64,000 nt of DNA from Hyphomonadaceae bacterium TMED5 (GCA_002173095.1 NHBK01000009.1:496001-560000), one strand, 5' to 3'; counted from the first letter of the stretch, positions 17,064 through 26,039 are shown. The notes: a model not told the origin generated them from the sequence alone. Numbers and translations: made by a program.

Positions 17064-18251
17064 TCAAACATCATCATCCGGATGGTCGATTTTCTCTGAC
17101 ATACCAGAATCTTGCTCGGGCGCAGGAGACTCCGTCGGCGTTGGTACGGCACTGGTCTCATCAATGTGCAGCAAGCCACGACGACGTGGCAGGGCGCCCG
17201 GATGATCAGACTGCAGCCAGGCAATCATCTTCTCGCGGATCTCACAGCGCAAATCCCACGCAATGGGTGAGTTCTTGGCGCTCATCAGCCCGCGCAGCGT
17301 CATGGTTTCTTCTGTGGTATCGATGACCTGCAGAACGGCCACATCACCATCCCAGCGTTCACTCTCCTTGAGCAGAGACTGAAGCTTTTCACGTATGTCG
17401 CCGACAGGTGCGGTGTAATCCAGATGCCAGGTCACACTGCCAATGATGGAGGAATTTTCGCGCGTCCAGTTCTGGAACGGCTTTTCGATCACCTGTGTGA
17501 GCGGCACAACAAGGCGTCGCCAGTCCCAGATTTTGACCACCACATAGGTGGAGGTGATTTCATCAATCCAGCCCCATTCCCCTTCCATAATGACAGCATC
17601 GCCAATGCGTATGGGCTGGGTGAGGGCGATCTGAATACCTGCCAGAAGATTGGACAGAACGGGTCGGGCCGCAAAGCCAATTACAATGCCCGCAACACCG
17701 GCAGAGGCAAACAGCGAGATGCCAATCGAGCGAACGCTTGGAAAGGTCATCAGCATGGCCGCCAGTGTGATGAGCAGGATGAGCATGGTCATCATACGGC
17801 TCAGCACATTCATGCGGGTGGAGATTTTGCGCGCCTCAAGATTGTCTTCTGCGGAAAGGTCATATTTCTGCAGCCGCGCATCTGTAACGGCGTTGACGAG
17901 TTGATTGAGCAGCCAGCCGCAAACACCGATCAGAACAATGATGATGACCCGGTCAATGATCACCCGCCATTCATCTGGCATGCTGACCATGGGCAGCACC
18001 ATTTCAGCCGCCAGAATGGCGATCCCAATGCGAGAGACCGTGCGGGTCTTTCTAAGCATGCGAAAGAACAAACGGTCTGAGGATTTGCCGCTCGCGCGCA
18101 TTAGCAGGGAGTAAATGATTGCATGAACTATAATCGCCACAATGACAGCGCCAGCCAGTGAAGCGAAGGCGATCAGGTTGTCACCATTGATCTCTTCGAC
18201 CATGTCGGTGACGGGTTCCATGAATTCTGCTGTGGGCGAAGGTTCTGCCAT
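17064..18251 (-). CDS. MscS-family mechanosensitive channel
   Basis: A 395-residue inner-membrane protein with four or five helices. The pore-lining TM3 region ASAGVAGIVIGFAARPVLSN (about residues 182-201) is followed by the MscS beta domain with QPIRIGDAVIMEGEWGWIDE and TQVIEKPFQNWTR. The C-terminal tail after residue 370 is a short Pro/Asp-rich extension. It should open under osmotic downshock, releasing solutes. The gene converges on the glycosyltransferase with only 7 bp between stops. Confidence 0.9.
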   Translation of the reverse strand: MAEPSPTAEFMEPVTDMVEEINGDNLIAFASLAGAVIVAIIVHAIIYSLLMRASGKSSDRLFFRMLRKTRTVSRIGIAILAAEMVLPMVSMPDEWRVIIDRVIIIVLIGVCGWLLNQLVNAVTDARLQKYDLSAEDNLEARKISTRMNVLSRMMTMLILLITLAAMLMTFPSVRSIGISLFASAGVAGIVIGFAARPVLSNLLAGIQIALTQPIRIGDAVIMEGEWGWIDEITSTYVVVKIWDWRRLVVPLTQVIEKPFQNWTRENSSIIGSVTWHLDYTAPVGDIREKLQSLLKESERWDGDVAVLQVIDTTEETMTLRGLMSAKNSPIAWDLRCEIREKMIAWLQSDHPGALPRRRGLLHIDETSAVPTPTESPAPEQDSGMSEKIDHPDDDV

Positions 18252-18308
18252 TTAGTTTTTCTCTCCGTGCGGGTTGCGAGCGGAGGGGCTGAACCAATAT
18301 TTCTCTCT

Positions 18309-18329
18309 ATTCTGTATGTCGTACAGAAT
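18309..18329. promoter_or_regulatory. Operator-like inverted repeat
   Basis: Perfect 8-bp arms ATTCTGTA (18309-18316) and TACAGAAT (18322-18329) around a 5-bp centre lie in the 159-bp divergent gap between the mscS-like gene and a small membrane protein gene. The spacing suits binding by a dimeric regulator. No regulator is encoded next to it. Confidence 0.45.
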
Positions 18330-18410
18330 GCCCGGTATGTTCGCCCCAAGTGTATATAAAGCGGCAGGCCGGTTCATGTTCCCGATTTTCTGAAGGAAAG
18401 TCTCTTAATA

Positions 18411-18644
18411 GTGCTTAGTGCTGAATTTATACTGACATTGATCGGTTTTCTGGCGGGAATTGCCTTCTGTGTTTTTGCCTCTCACCGGGCAGGCAAACCC
18501 TATGATGATATGAAGCCGAAACGTCTGCCCTGGCATTTGATTATGGTCTTGGCTGCGTTTTTTGCCGTGATCATGCTCGTCCATATGATCAATATTTTTG
18601 GCTATGAAACCGGCCCTGAAAACAGTCTTCTAGGTCGTCGCTGA
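18411..18644 (+). CDS. Small two-helix membrane protein
   Basis: Not recognised. GTG start at 18411 with GAAGGAAAG about 10 bp upstream; 77 residues. Two transmembrane segments (about residues 5-24 and 43-63) flank a short basic loop with KPYDDMKPKRLPW. This resembles small conserved alphaproteobacterial membrane proteins of unknown function. The gene is divergent from the MscS gene. Confidence 0.65.
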   Translation: MLSAEFILTLIGFLAGIAFCVFASHRAGKPYDDMKPKRLPWHLIMVLAAFFAVIMLVHMINIFGYETGPENSLLGRR

Positions 18645-18742
18645 CGCGTCTTTGACGGGGAAACACTGCTAAATTCAGCTCATGAATTGGAACCTCTTGC
18701 CTGCCGCATTCGTTTTCTGAGTGCACGTACAGGAGGTCTGTC

Positions 18743-19255
18743 ATGAAATATCTTGCACTTACTGCTCTGGCCGCTGGTCTTATCGCGGGCTCCGCGCAGG
18801 CTCGATCGGAACTGGCCGCGCCTCAAGTGAACACGCAGGCAGCAGAGGCCAATATTTCAGGACAGCTGAAAGCAACGCTCCGCCCCTATAATATCCGATA
18901 TTCCGGCGCCGCGCTCGCTCATCAGCTTGAGCGCGATGAACTGGCATTGATCCGGGAAGCGGAAATCGGCCGCGTTGTGCTGGCTCAGGCTATTGAGGCA
19001 AATCCGGGCGGCGCAGTTGCTGCGCCCGCACCGAAAGCTGACGAATTTTCCGTCTATTCGACTGACGGCGTGCGCCTTGGTCAGGTAGAAAGCGTCACAG
19101 ACACAGAGCTGTTTATCCGTACCGGCGATTCCCCGGCCTCCGAGCTGATGGTGATCCCAACTTCAAATGTCGAGTTTCACGAACGCTCGCAATCGGTTGT
19201 GGTTACGCAGTCTCAGGCCGAGTTTAACGCCGCATTGCAGATGGGCTCACGCTAA
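18743..19255 (+). CDS. Hypothetical periplasmic protein with PRC-barrel-like end
   Basis: Not firmly recognised. AGGAGG precedes ATG 18743. The 170-residue product has a signal peptide (cleavage near AQA/RS, residue 20), a helical Ala-rich middle, and a C-terminal part FSVYSTDGVRLGQVESVTD (about 98-116). That part resembles the first strands of a PRC-barrel. Its stop codon overlaps that of the convergent monooxygenase gene by 4 bp. Function unknown. Confidence 0.7.
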   Translation: MKYLALTALAAGLIAGSAQARSELAAPQVNTQAAEANISGQLKATLRPYNIRYSGAALAHQLERDELALIREAEIGRVVLAQAIEANPGGAVAAPAPKADEFSVYSTDGVRLGQVESVTDTELFIRTGDSPASELMVIPTSNVEFHERSQSVVVTQSQAEFNAALQMGSR

Positions 19256-20631
19256 ACCATTTCCCTCGTACGCGCGGGTACTGGCAGGGCATTGCCGATC
19301 AGATGCGCGCGCGCCTCGCCCGCCTTCATCTCTTTGACGAGATCCCGGCAATACGCATTGAAGTCGATCTGAATGGTATGGCGCGGCGAGCTGTAGAAAT
19401 GCCCGGTATGGAATTCATCATCCTTGCGCATCAACTCCGATAGCTCATCGTCTTCTGGCAAAGCGTATTGCCCAGTCAGATAGGCGGCGGCCAGTTTCGA
19501 CTGTTGTTCGGCCAGATTGACCAGCGTGGGCAGGGGCTGGGCGAGGCCCATAAAGATGAGATTGTCATAGCCGGGGCGGAACATACGCTTGAACAGGTCA
19601 AAGCGATTATCCTTGTCCGGTGTCAGGCCGGCTTCATTGAAAAACGGGAAACTGATTTTATAGCCGGTCGCCCAGATGATAGCGTCCAGCGGCTCGCGGG
19701 AGCCATCGGTATACACCACGCCATCACCGTCCAGGCGCTCAATCGCGCCTTTCACTTTGATGTCACCGCAGCCAACCCGCGTGAGGAATTCACCGGAGAC
19801 AGACGGGTGGCCTTCCAATGGCTCATGATCGGGTTTTGGCAGGCCGTAATCTTCCATATTGCCAATGGCTTTCTTGATGACCTTGCGCGCCAGTTTACGG
19901 CCCAGCCCGGCGGGCATCCATTTCGGCAGAACGGCTTTGTCAGCCGGTTTGCCATTCATGTATTTGGGCATGACCCAAATGCCCCGGCGCAGGGAAATGA
20001 ACAGGTCTTTTGCAATCGGCTTCTGGGAAAGCTCTGATGAGATATCCATGGCCGAATTGCCGCCGCCCACCACCATGACGCGCTTACCGCGAAAGTCATA
20101 TGGCTCAAACGGGTCGCGATAATGATGGCTGTGGGTCTGATAGCCATTGAACTCGCCCGGATACTCATCAGGAATGCGTGGGTCCCAATGATGGCCATTG
20201 GCGACAATCAGCACATCGTAAAGCCGTGTCTCACCGGTACTGAGTGTGACCTGCCAAAGCCCGTCTTCGCGCCGTGAGGTGGCGTCGACACCTGTGTTGA
20301 AGGTGATGGTCTCGCGCACACCAAAATGGTCTACATAATCGTGGAAATATTGCAGCAATTGGGCGTGGTGCGGAAAGTCCGGCCAGTCTTCCGGCACGGG
20401 ATAGTCCTCAAACGCCAGGCGCCATTTTGACGTGTCTATGTGCAGGCTTTCATAGCAGGAGGACATGCCATTCGGGTTGTTATAATACCAGTTCCCGCCA
20501 ATATTGTCGGACACTTCAAAACAGTCATAAGGAATGCCCGCATCCTTCAGGCGTTTTGCTGTTGTGAAGCCGGACGGCCCTGCACCGATAATGCAGGCTT
20601 TAGGCAGTTTTGGATGACCCTCATAAGCCAT
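19252..20631 (-). CDS. Flavin-containing monooxygenase
   Basis: A 459-residue protein with the FAD-binding GAGPSG at residues 16-21, DNIGGNWYYNN, the FMO-identifying pattern FxGxxxH-(x3)-Y as FNGYQTHSHHY (about 160-170), and an NADPH-binding glycine motif VVGGGNSAMDIS (about 186-197). It should oxygenate a soft nucleophile (N or S) or act as a Baeyer-Villiger enzyme; the substrate is not evident. GGAGGAG precedes the start. It is divergent from the acyl-CoA dehydrogenase operon across a 314-bp region, so the two could share control. Confidence 0.9.
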   Translation of the reverse strand: MAYEGHPKLPKACIIGAGPSGFTTAKRLKDAGIPYDCFEVSDNIGGNWYYNNPNGMSSCYESLHIDTSKWRLAFEDYPVPEDWPDFPHHAQLLQYFHDYVDHFGVRETITFNTGVDATSRREDGLWQVTLSTGETRLYDVLIVANGHHWDPRIPDEYPGEFNGYQTHSHHYRDPFEPYDFRGKRVMVVGGGNSAMDISSELSQKPIAKDLFISLRRGIWVMPKYMNGKPADKAVLPKWMPAGLGRKLARKVIKKAIGNMEDYGLPKPDHEPLEGHPSVSGEFLTRVGCGDIKVKGAIERLDGDGVVYTDGSREPLDAIIWATGYKISFPFFNEAGLTPDKDNRFDLFKRMFRPGYDNLIFMGLAQPLPTLVNLAEQQSKLAAAYLTGQYALPEDDELSELMRKDDEFHTGHFYSSPRHTIQIDFNAYCRDLVKEMKAGEARAHLIGNALPVPARTREMV

Positions 20632-20945
20632 TTTGTCTCTCCTCCCATGTGCGGCGGCTGCATTGGCCGCTCTGCTTTCAAATGAGTGTATGTGGCTTTA
20701 CGTGCGCGTCAACGCGTGACGTAACGGGAGGGCAAACCCGGCATACCCATGCATGGATAGTGAACGTGTTTGTTTGTGTGCGCTAACAAAATACTGGGTG
20801 AAAATGCGATTTCAGCGTGTGTTTTTAAGCTGAGTACGTCTGGATTTACCGGAATACTCTTAGTAGTCTAAAGCATATCAAGATAGTTTACTATCATAAC
20901 AAATGAAAAGAGCGGATACGCTCTGGCGTCTAGAGGGAGACAAAA
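20632..20945. promoter_or_regulatory. Divergent control region with GATAGT-TT-ACTATC palindrome
   Basis: This 314-bp gap separates the divergent monooxygenase and acyl-CoA dehydrogenase genes. No ORF or RNA gene is recognisable. The clearest element is a perfect 14-bp palindrome at 20882-20895 (arms GATAGT and ACTATC, 2-bp centre), 51 bp upstream of the dehydrogenase start, placed like a TetR-family operator. The dehydrogenase ribosome site is GAGGGAG at 20933-20939. Confidence 0.5.
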
Positions 20946-22160
20946 ATGGCAGACGGCATGGACCCAACTCTGGACCAATTCCGGGCGGAAACCCGGGAAT
21001 GGCTGGAAGAAAACTGTCCTCCGAGCATGCGAACACCACAGACAGAAGATGAAGTTGTCTGGGGCGGTCGCGGCGAGAAATTCAAAAACCCGGAATCAAA
21101 GCTCTGGCTTGAGCGCATGGCCTCTAAAGGCTGGACGGCGCCAACCTGGCCAAAAGCTTATGGCGGCGGCGGGCTGTCCAAGGAAGAAAACCAGATCCTG
21201 CAACAGGAATTGAAGCGCATTAAAGCACGTGTTGCGCTGAATTCCTTTGGTCTGTGGATGCTCGGCCCGGTTCTGCTTGAATACGCAAACGAAGAGCAGA
21301 AACAGAAATTCCTGCCAGATATCGTTCAAGGCAAAATCCGCTGGTGTCAGGGCTATTCTGAGCCGGGCGCAGGCTCTGACCTCGCCGGACTTCAGACCAA
21401 ATGTGAAGACAAGGGCGACCATTGGCTCGTAAACGGCCAGAAGGTCTGGACGTCTTATGCGGATCAGGCTGACTGGATTTTCTGTCTCGTCCGTACAGAT
21501 ACCTCTACCAAGCATGAAGGCATTTCATTCCTTCTGTTTGATATGCAGAGCGAAGGCGTAGAAGCCCGTCCGATCAAACTGATCTCTGGGTCTTCTCCAT
21601 TCTGCGAAACCTTCTTCAACGATGTGAAAGTGCCAAAAGACCAGCTTGTTGGTCGCCTGAATGGTGGTTGGGAAATTGCCAAACGCCTTCTCCAGTATGA
21701 GCGCTCCAACATTTCCGCGTCCGGTTTTGGTGGCGAGCGTACAGGCATTCCGCCAATCTATGAGATTGCGAAGAAATATGTCGGCACAGATGCAGAAGGT
21801 CACCTTCTGGACAATGATCTGCGCATGCGCCTTTCAGACCTCGTTATGTCTGAGAAAGCCTTCAAGCTGACGGTTGCTCGCATGGCTGAACAGTCCAAAG
21901 CGGGTGAAGAGGTCGGTCACACCGCCTCTATCATCAAATATGCGGCGGCCAAGTTTAACCAGTACAAGACAGAAATGACGGTCGAAACGCTCGGCTATCA
22001 GGGCCTTGGCTGGGAGGGCGAAGGCTTCTCTGAGATGGAGCTTCATGCGCCGAAAGCCATGCTGCGTGCGAAAGCGAACTCGATTGAAGGCGGCACCTCT
22101 GAGGTGAACCTCAACGTGATCGCGAAACGCGTACTCGGTCTCAAAGAGCATAAAGGCTAG
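20946..22160 (+). CDS. Acyl-CoA dehydrogenase (first of pair)
   Basis: A 404-residue ACAD-family flavoprotein. The FAD/substrate region GYSEPGAGSDLAGLQTK (about 137-153) and the C-terminal EGGTSEVNLNVIAKRVL are typical. The N-terminal part has an extended WGGRGEKFKNP loop. It should introduce a 2,3-double bond into an acyl-CoA and pass electrons to ETF. It forms an operon with a small membrane protein and a second, diverged ACAD. Paired ACADs often form heteromers, for example on sterol-derived or branched acyl-CoAs, so the two may work together. It is too short for methylsuccinyl-CoA dehydrogenase. Confidence 0.9.
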   Translation: MADGMDPTLDQFRAETREWLEENCPPSMRTPQTEDEVVWGGRGEKFKNPESKLWLERMASKGWTAPTWPKAYGGGGLSKEENQILQQELKRIKARVALNSFGLWMLGPVLLEYANEEQKQKFLPDIVQGKIRWCQGYSEPGAGSDLAGLQTKCEDKGDHWLVNGQKVWTSYADQADWIFCLVRTDTSTKHEGISFLLFDMQSEGVEARPIKLISGSSPFCETFFNDVKVPKDQLVGRLNGGWEIAKRLLQYERSNISASGFGGERTGIPPIYEIAKKYVGTDAEGHLLDNDLRMRLSDLVMSEKAFKLTVARMAEQSKAGEEVGHTASIIKYAAAKFNQYKTEMTVETLGYQGLGWEGEGFSEMELHAPKAMLRAKANSIEGGTSEVNLNVIAKRVLGLKEHKG

Positions 22161-22163
22161 AAA

Positions 22164-22433
22164 TTGAAGTACTCGGGAGCTTGGGCGCCGCCACTGATTA
22201 TGTGGATTTGTGCAGCCGGACTGTTTTGGGAAGTTGGTCGGCTCGAACGGGCACATCCTGACGGAAGCGGCCTTGGGCTAGTTCACTTTATGTGGGGTTC
22301 CGGTCTTCTTTTTGTCGGTACTGTATGGCTGGTGATCGGCTTGATTGTCGTCGCTATCCAGAAAAACAGCCGCCCGCGAGACGCTCAAAGCACCGAGACG
22401 ATTTCGATTTCAGATCAAACAGATCAGGAATAA
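22164..22433 (+). CDS. Small membrane protein between two ACAD genes
   Basis: Not recognised. The frame opens with TTG at 22164 only 3 bp after the first ACAD stop and ends 3 bp before the second ACAD start, so it is tightly embedded in the operon. ATG 22200 is an alternative start. The 89-residue product has two hydrophobic segments (about residues 8-23 and 41-65) and a polar tail. Its intact reading frame and snug fit argue that it is a real gene. Confidence 0.6.
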   Translation: MKYSGAWAPPLIMWICAAGLFWEVGRLERAHPDGSGLGLVHFMWGSGLLFVGTVWLVIGLIVVAIQKNSRPRDAQSTETISISDQTDQE

Positions 22434-22436
22434 CAG

Positions 22437-23573
22437 ATGACATTCGTACTTACTGAAGAGCAGGGAATGCTCAAAGACGCAGCTCGTGACTTTGTGTCAG
22501 AGCAGCTTTCACTCACACACTTCCGCGCACAGCGTAATGCGGGCGCCAATGGCAAAGACCCGGAAAGCTGGGCGGCTATGGCCGAAATGGGCTGGTATGG
22601 CGTTCTGATTCCGGAAAGCTATGGCGGCTCTGAATTCGGCTATGTCGGCCTGGGGCAGGTTCTGGAAGCACAGGGTCGCACACTGGCGGCATCTCCGCTT
22701 CTGCAAACGGCACTTGTCGGCGTTTCAGCGCTCGTGCTTGGCGGGTCTGACGCACAGAAAGAAACCGTTCTGCCGAAAATTGCTGAAGGCAAACTGACAA
22801 CCGCGCTCGCAGTTGATGAGCACGCCCATCATGCGCCAACTCAGATCGCGATGACGGCTGTTGCTGATGGCGGTGGCTTTAAGCTGAGCGGCAAGAAGAC
22901 CTTCGTATCCAACGGTCATTTTGCTGACCTGTTCATCGTTGCGGCGCGTACATCCGGCAAGCCGGGCGATACAAGCGGTATCACTCTGTTCATGGTGCCA
23001 CGCGATACCGACGGCCTGAAAGTGACTGAGCTGAATACGCTCGACTATCACGGCGCAGCAAACCTTGAGTTTGATGGCGTGGTTGTGCCGGCAGCAGACG
23101 TTCTGGGCTCTGTTGATGCGGGCTGGGATATTCTCGACCCGGTGATGGACCGTGCGCGTATTGGTCTTGCAGCTGAAATGCTGGGCCTGTGTGAAGCGGC
23201 CTTCGAAATGACGCATGAATATCTGCAAACGCGTAAGCAGTTCGGTCAGCTAATCGGCTCTTTCCAGTCTCTGCAGCACCGTGCGGCAATCATGTTCTCT
23301 GAAATGGAGCTCACCCGTTCATGTGTGGCAGCGGCGCTCGATGCGCTGGATGCTGGCCGTGACGATGTGGCTGAAATGGCCTCTCTGGCGAAGGCTAAAG
23401 CGTCTTCTCTGGCGCATCTCATGACCAATGAGACCATCCAGATACATGGCGGTATCGGCATGACGGACGAGCATGATGCAGGTTTCTTCATCAAGCGCGC
23501 ACGCGTTCTGGAATCACTTTTTGGCGGCGAAGGCTTCCACCGTGAGCGTTATGCGACGCTGATCGGCTTCTAG
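22437..23573 (+). CDS. Acyl-CoA dehydrogenase (second of pair)
   Basis: A 378-residue ACAD-family protein, shorter and diverged from the first. The middle domain lacks the standard EPGAGSD signature; the corresponding stretch reads AVDEHAHHAPTQIAMTAV. The C-terminal domain keeps RKQFGQLIGSFQSLQHRAA and IQIHGGIGMTDEHDAGFF. Such partners usually contribute FAD or the substrate site in an alpha2beta2 heterotetramer with the neighbouring ACAD. A strong terminator follows. Confidence 0.88.
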   Translation: MTFVLTEEQGMLKDAARDFVSEQLSLTHFRAQRNAGANGKDPESWAAMAEMGWYGVLIPESYGGSEFGYVGLGQVLEAQGRTLAASPLLQTALVGVSALVLGGSDAQKETVLPKIAEGKLTTALAVDEHAHHAPTQIAMTAVADGGGFKLSGKKTFVSNGHFADLFIVAARTSGKPGDTSGITLFMVPRDTDGLKVTELNTLDYHGAANLEFDGVVVPAADVLGSVDAGWDILDPVMDRARIGLAAEMLGLCEAAFEMTHEYLQTRKQFGQLIGSFQSLQHRAAIMFSEMELTRSCVAAALDALDAGRDDVAEMASLAKAKASSLAHLMTNETIQIHGGIGMTDEHDAGFFIKRARVLESLFGGEGFHRERYATLIGF

Positions 23574-23631
23574 AATGCACGCAAAACTGTCCTGAAAAGA
23601 GACATTTATAAAAAAATTCCCGATTTAGGAG

Positions 23632-23660
23632 AAAGGCCCGGCATTCCCGGGCCTTTTTCT
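23632..23660 (+). terminator. Intrinsic terminator after the ACAD operon
   Basis: A 10-bp perfect stem AAAGGCCCGG (23632-23641) and CCGGGCCTTT (23647-23656), a 5-nt loop and a T-tract. Confidence 0.9.
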
Positions 23661-23892
23661 GTATAAGGGTTAACGGTAGTGGGGGCTAACTTAAGACCCT
23701 TCTCTTGGTTCGAGCGGCACAAATTTGGGATTTGGTGAAGTAATCACAGGAAAATTTTGAAGAAGTGCGGCTCGCAATTGTGAGACTTAGGGTTAACGTT
23801 ACGCTCTGATAGAATCTGTTCCAGCTTGGTATGGTTGTTGCTGGGCTAGGCTGGAAACGCGCACAAGCGCGGTCTCAGATCAGGGAGACGTT
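23661..23892 (+). promoter_or_regulatory. Leader region of the ParA-like gene
   Basis: With the terminator, this completes the 319-bp gap before the ParA-like gene. It is AT-richer than the genes and contains several GTTAAC-type half-sites (near 23670 and 23791) and one GANTC site (GAATC near 23812), but no full TTAA-N7-TTAA. GGGAG at 23883-23887 is the ribosome site. No RNA gene or ORF is supported. Confidence 0.35.
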
Positions 23893-24684
23893 ATGAAGGT
23901 CGTGACGATTGGAAGCTTTAAGGGTGGTACGGGGAAAACCACGCTTGCAGCCGTTTTAGGAACTGCGCTGACACAGCGCGGTATCAAAACCCGTATTATT
24001 GAGCTGGAAAGCTCCACCAAGCCATTACAACGCTTTGAAGCCGTTCGTGAGTTCGCAGATCTGAACTCACCAAGCGTTCGTGACATTGTGCTTTCTGGTG
24101 GTCAGCCAGATGTGCAGGACTGGCAGATCGCGTTCCGTCAGACCTTTGCAGACGCTGCGCGCGAAGGCGTTGAGCTGGTCATTATCGACACGATTTCCAT
24201 GTGGAAGCCTGAAGTGATCGCCGCGCACCTGCTGGCAGATCTTGTCATCACCACGGTTACGGAAAGCCCGGTCGATCTCTATCAGATCATGCCATCCAAT
24301 GGCCCGAACATGCAGGCCAGCCGCCCATATTCCCAGCTGATCGACCTTGTGCGTCGCCATGCTGAAAAGGCCAATAAGGACAATTTCAACTGGTTCATGT
24401 GCCTGAACCGCAAATCCCATCTTCGCACGAAGATTGGCGAGAGCGTGCGTGATCGTCTGCAGGACTTCTGCGATGAGACCGAAATTCAGCTGATTGAAGG
24501 TCTGGTCGATCGTGTGGGGTATCGCATCATGATGGAAACCGGCATCACACCGATCGATGAACAGGAAGATCAACCGGTACAGCGCAGCCTTCTGGCAGCG
24601 CGTACTGAATCCCGCCGTCTGGCGAGCCAGGCTGTCGCAAGCCTTGGTATGTCCGTTCTCAATGACCAGATGGCATTCTCCTGA
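23893..24684 (+). CDS. Orphan ParA-family ATPase
   Basis: A 263-residue protein starting MKVVTIGSFKGGTGKTT, the deviant Walker A of ParA/MinD/VirC1 ATPases (both lysines present). The Walker A-prime and B region is VELVIIDTISMWKPE. No ParB-like gene or parS-like repeats lie nearby, and flanks are metabolic, so it is not a standard chromosome or plasmid partition locus. Orphan ParAs position cargoes such as chemoreceptor clusters or carboxysomes; three soluble chemoreceptors occur 24 kb away but no link is shown. VirC1 and RepA-like relatives are alternatives. Confidence 0.82.
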   Translation: MKVVTIGSFKGGTGKTTLAAVLGTALTQRGIKTRIIELESSTKPLQRFEAVREFADLNSPSVRDIVLSGGQPDVQDWQIAFRQTFADAAREGVELVIIDTISMWKPEVIAAHLLADLVITTVTESPVDLYQIMPSNGPNMQASRPYSQLIDLVRRHAEKANKDNFNWFMCLNRKSHLRTKIGESVRDRLQDFCDETEIQLIEGLVDRVGYRIMMETGITPIDEQEDQPVQRSLLAARTESRRLASQAVASLGMSVLNDQMAFS

Positions 24685-24707
24685 TCGATTTGCCATCTGA
24701 TCAAAGA

Positions 24708-24736
24708 AAAAGGCCTGAGCATTGCTCAGGCCTTTT
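24708..24736. terminator. Bidirectional intrinsic terminator
   Basis: A 13-bp perfect stem AAAAGGCCTGAGC (24708-24720) and GCTCAGGCCTTTT (24724-24736) with a 3-nt loop lies between the convergent ParA-like gene and ccr and can serve both strands. Confidence 0.92.
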
Positions 24737-24761
24737 CTGATTCTTCGGTGTCGCTTCGGCC

Positions 24762-26039
24762 TTAAGCAGGCTTGAGCGGACCATGTTCCAGAACTTCCTC
24801 AACCGTGCGCAGGCCCGGCTTAGGAGAGGTGACCAGAACGGCCATATTGCCCGGAAGGTGCTTGTTATCGAGCATTTTCTCGTGCGCTTCAGGAATATCT
24901 GACCAAGGGAAGACTTCTGACATGCACGGATCAATACGACGGTCGATCACCAGCTGGTTCGCCTGAGAGGCTTGCTTCAGGTTCGCAAAGTGAGAACCCT
25001 GAACACGCTTCTGACGCATCCAGAGGAAGCGTGCATCCATGGTCAGGTTGAAGCCGGTGGTACCCGCGCAGATCACAACCATGCCGCCACGTTTCACGAC
25101 GAAAACAGAGACTGGCATTGTGGACTCGCCAGGGTGCTCAAACACCATGTCGACGTCTTTCTTGCCGGTGATTTCCCAGATCGCCTTACCGAATTTGCGC
25201 GACTCTTTCATATAGTCGTTGAATTCAGGTCCGTTGACCTTTGGAAGCTGACCCCAGCAATTGAAGTCTTTCCGGTTGAGCACGGCTTTTGCGCCCATAC
25301 TCATCACAAAGTCACGTTTGGATTCGTCGGAGACGACGCCAATGGCGTGGGCGCCGGTCACAGCACAAAGCTGTGTCGCAAACGAACCAAGGCCGCCAGA
25401 CGCACCCCATACGAGGACGTGCTCACCCGGACGCAGAACGTGCGGACGGTGGCCGAAAAGCATACGGTAAGCAGTCGCGAGCGTCAGCGTGTAGCACGCG
25501 CTTTCTTCCCATGTGAGGTGCTTAGGGCGAGGCATACACTGACGGGCCTGAACGCGACAGAACTGCGCGAAAGAGCCGTCTGGTGTCTCATAGCCCCAGA
25601 TGCGCTGGCTTGGCGAGAACATTGGGTCGCCGCCATTACATTCCTCATCATCGCCATCATCCTGGTTGCAGTGAATGACGACTTCATCGCCCGGCTTTAC
25701 GCGGGTGACTTTGCGGCCAACAGCCCAGACAATGCCTGCGGCGTCGGAACCGGCGACGTGGAAGTCAGCTTTGTGAACGTCGAAAGGTGAGATCGGCTCA
25801 CCAAGACCTGCCCAGACGCCGTTATAGTTGACGCCAGCGGCCATAACGAGAACGAGAACCTCGTCAGAATCAATCTCAGGAACAGGCACCTGTTCCAGCT
25901 GCATAGCCTGATTAGGGCGACCATGGCGTTCACGACGAATCGCCCATGCATGCATAAATTTCGGCACGTGAAATTCCGGCGGAATCTCACCAACATCATA
26001 GATATCTTTCTGTTCACGTGCCTGCGTGGTCAAAGACAT
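24762..26039 (-). CDS. ccr: Crotonyl-CoA carboxylase/reductase
   Basis: A 425-residue member of the medium-chain dehydrogenase/reductase superfamily. The NADPH site is VWGASGGLGSFATQL (about 211-225). The family-specific segments IHCNQDDGDDEECNGGDPMF and FHVAGSDAAGIVWAVG identify Ccr rather than a simple enoyl reductase. It reductively carboxylates crotonyl-CoA to (2S)-ethylmalonyl-CoA, the defining step of the ethylmalonyl-CoA pathway for acetyl-CoA assimilation. It is divergent from ecm, the next-but-one pathway step, across a 275-bp region with an inverted repeat. Confidence 0.96.
   Translation of the reverse strand: MSLTTQAREQKDIYDVGEIPPEFHVPKFMHAWAIRRERHGRPNQAMQLEQVPVPEIDSDEVLVLVMAAGVNYNGVWAGLGEPISPFDVHKADFHVAGSDAAGIVWAVGRKVTRVKPGDEVVIHCNQDDGDDEECNGGDPMFSPSQRIWGYETPDGSFAQFCRVQARQCMPRPKHLTWEESACYTLTLATAYRMLFGHRPHVLRPGEHVLVWGASGGLGSFATQLCAVTGAHAIGVVSDESKRDFVMSMGAKAVLNRKDFNCWGQLPKVNGPEFNDYMKESRKFGKAIWEITGKKDVDMVFEHPGESTMPVSVFVVKRGGMVVICAGTTGFNLTMDARFLWMRQKRVQGSHFANLKQASQANQLVIDRRIDPCMSEVFPWSDIPEAHEKMLDNKHLPGNMAVLVTSPKPGLRTVEEVLEHGPLKPA

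Noticed and set aside
20946-22160. First ACAD considered as methylsuccinyl-CoA dehydrogenase of the ethylmalonyl-CoA pathway
   Set aside because: Methylsuccinyl-CoA dehydrogenases are considerably longer (about 550 residues); this pair looks like a heteromeric ACAD.
23893-24684. ParA-like gene considered as MipZ or the chromosome partition ParA
   Set aside because: No adjacent parB or parS, and the sequence around the Walker motifs does not look like MipZ; kept as an orphan ParA.
24972-25790. Plus-strand frame opposite ccr
   Set aside because: Shadow of ccr with no family resemblance and no ribosome site.
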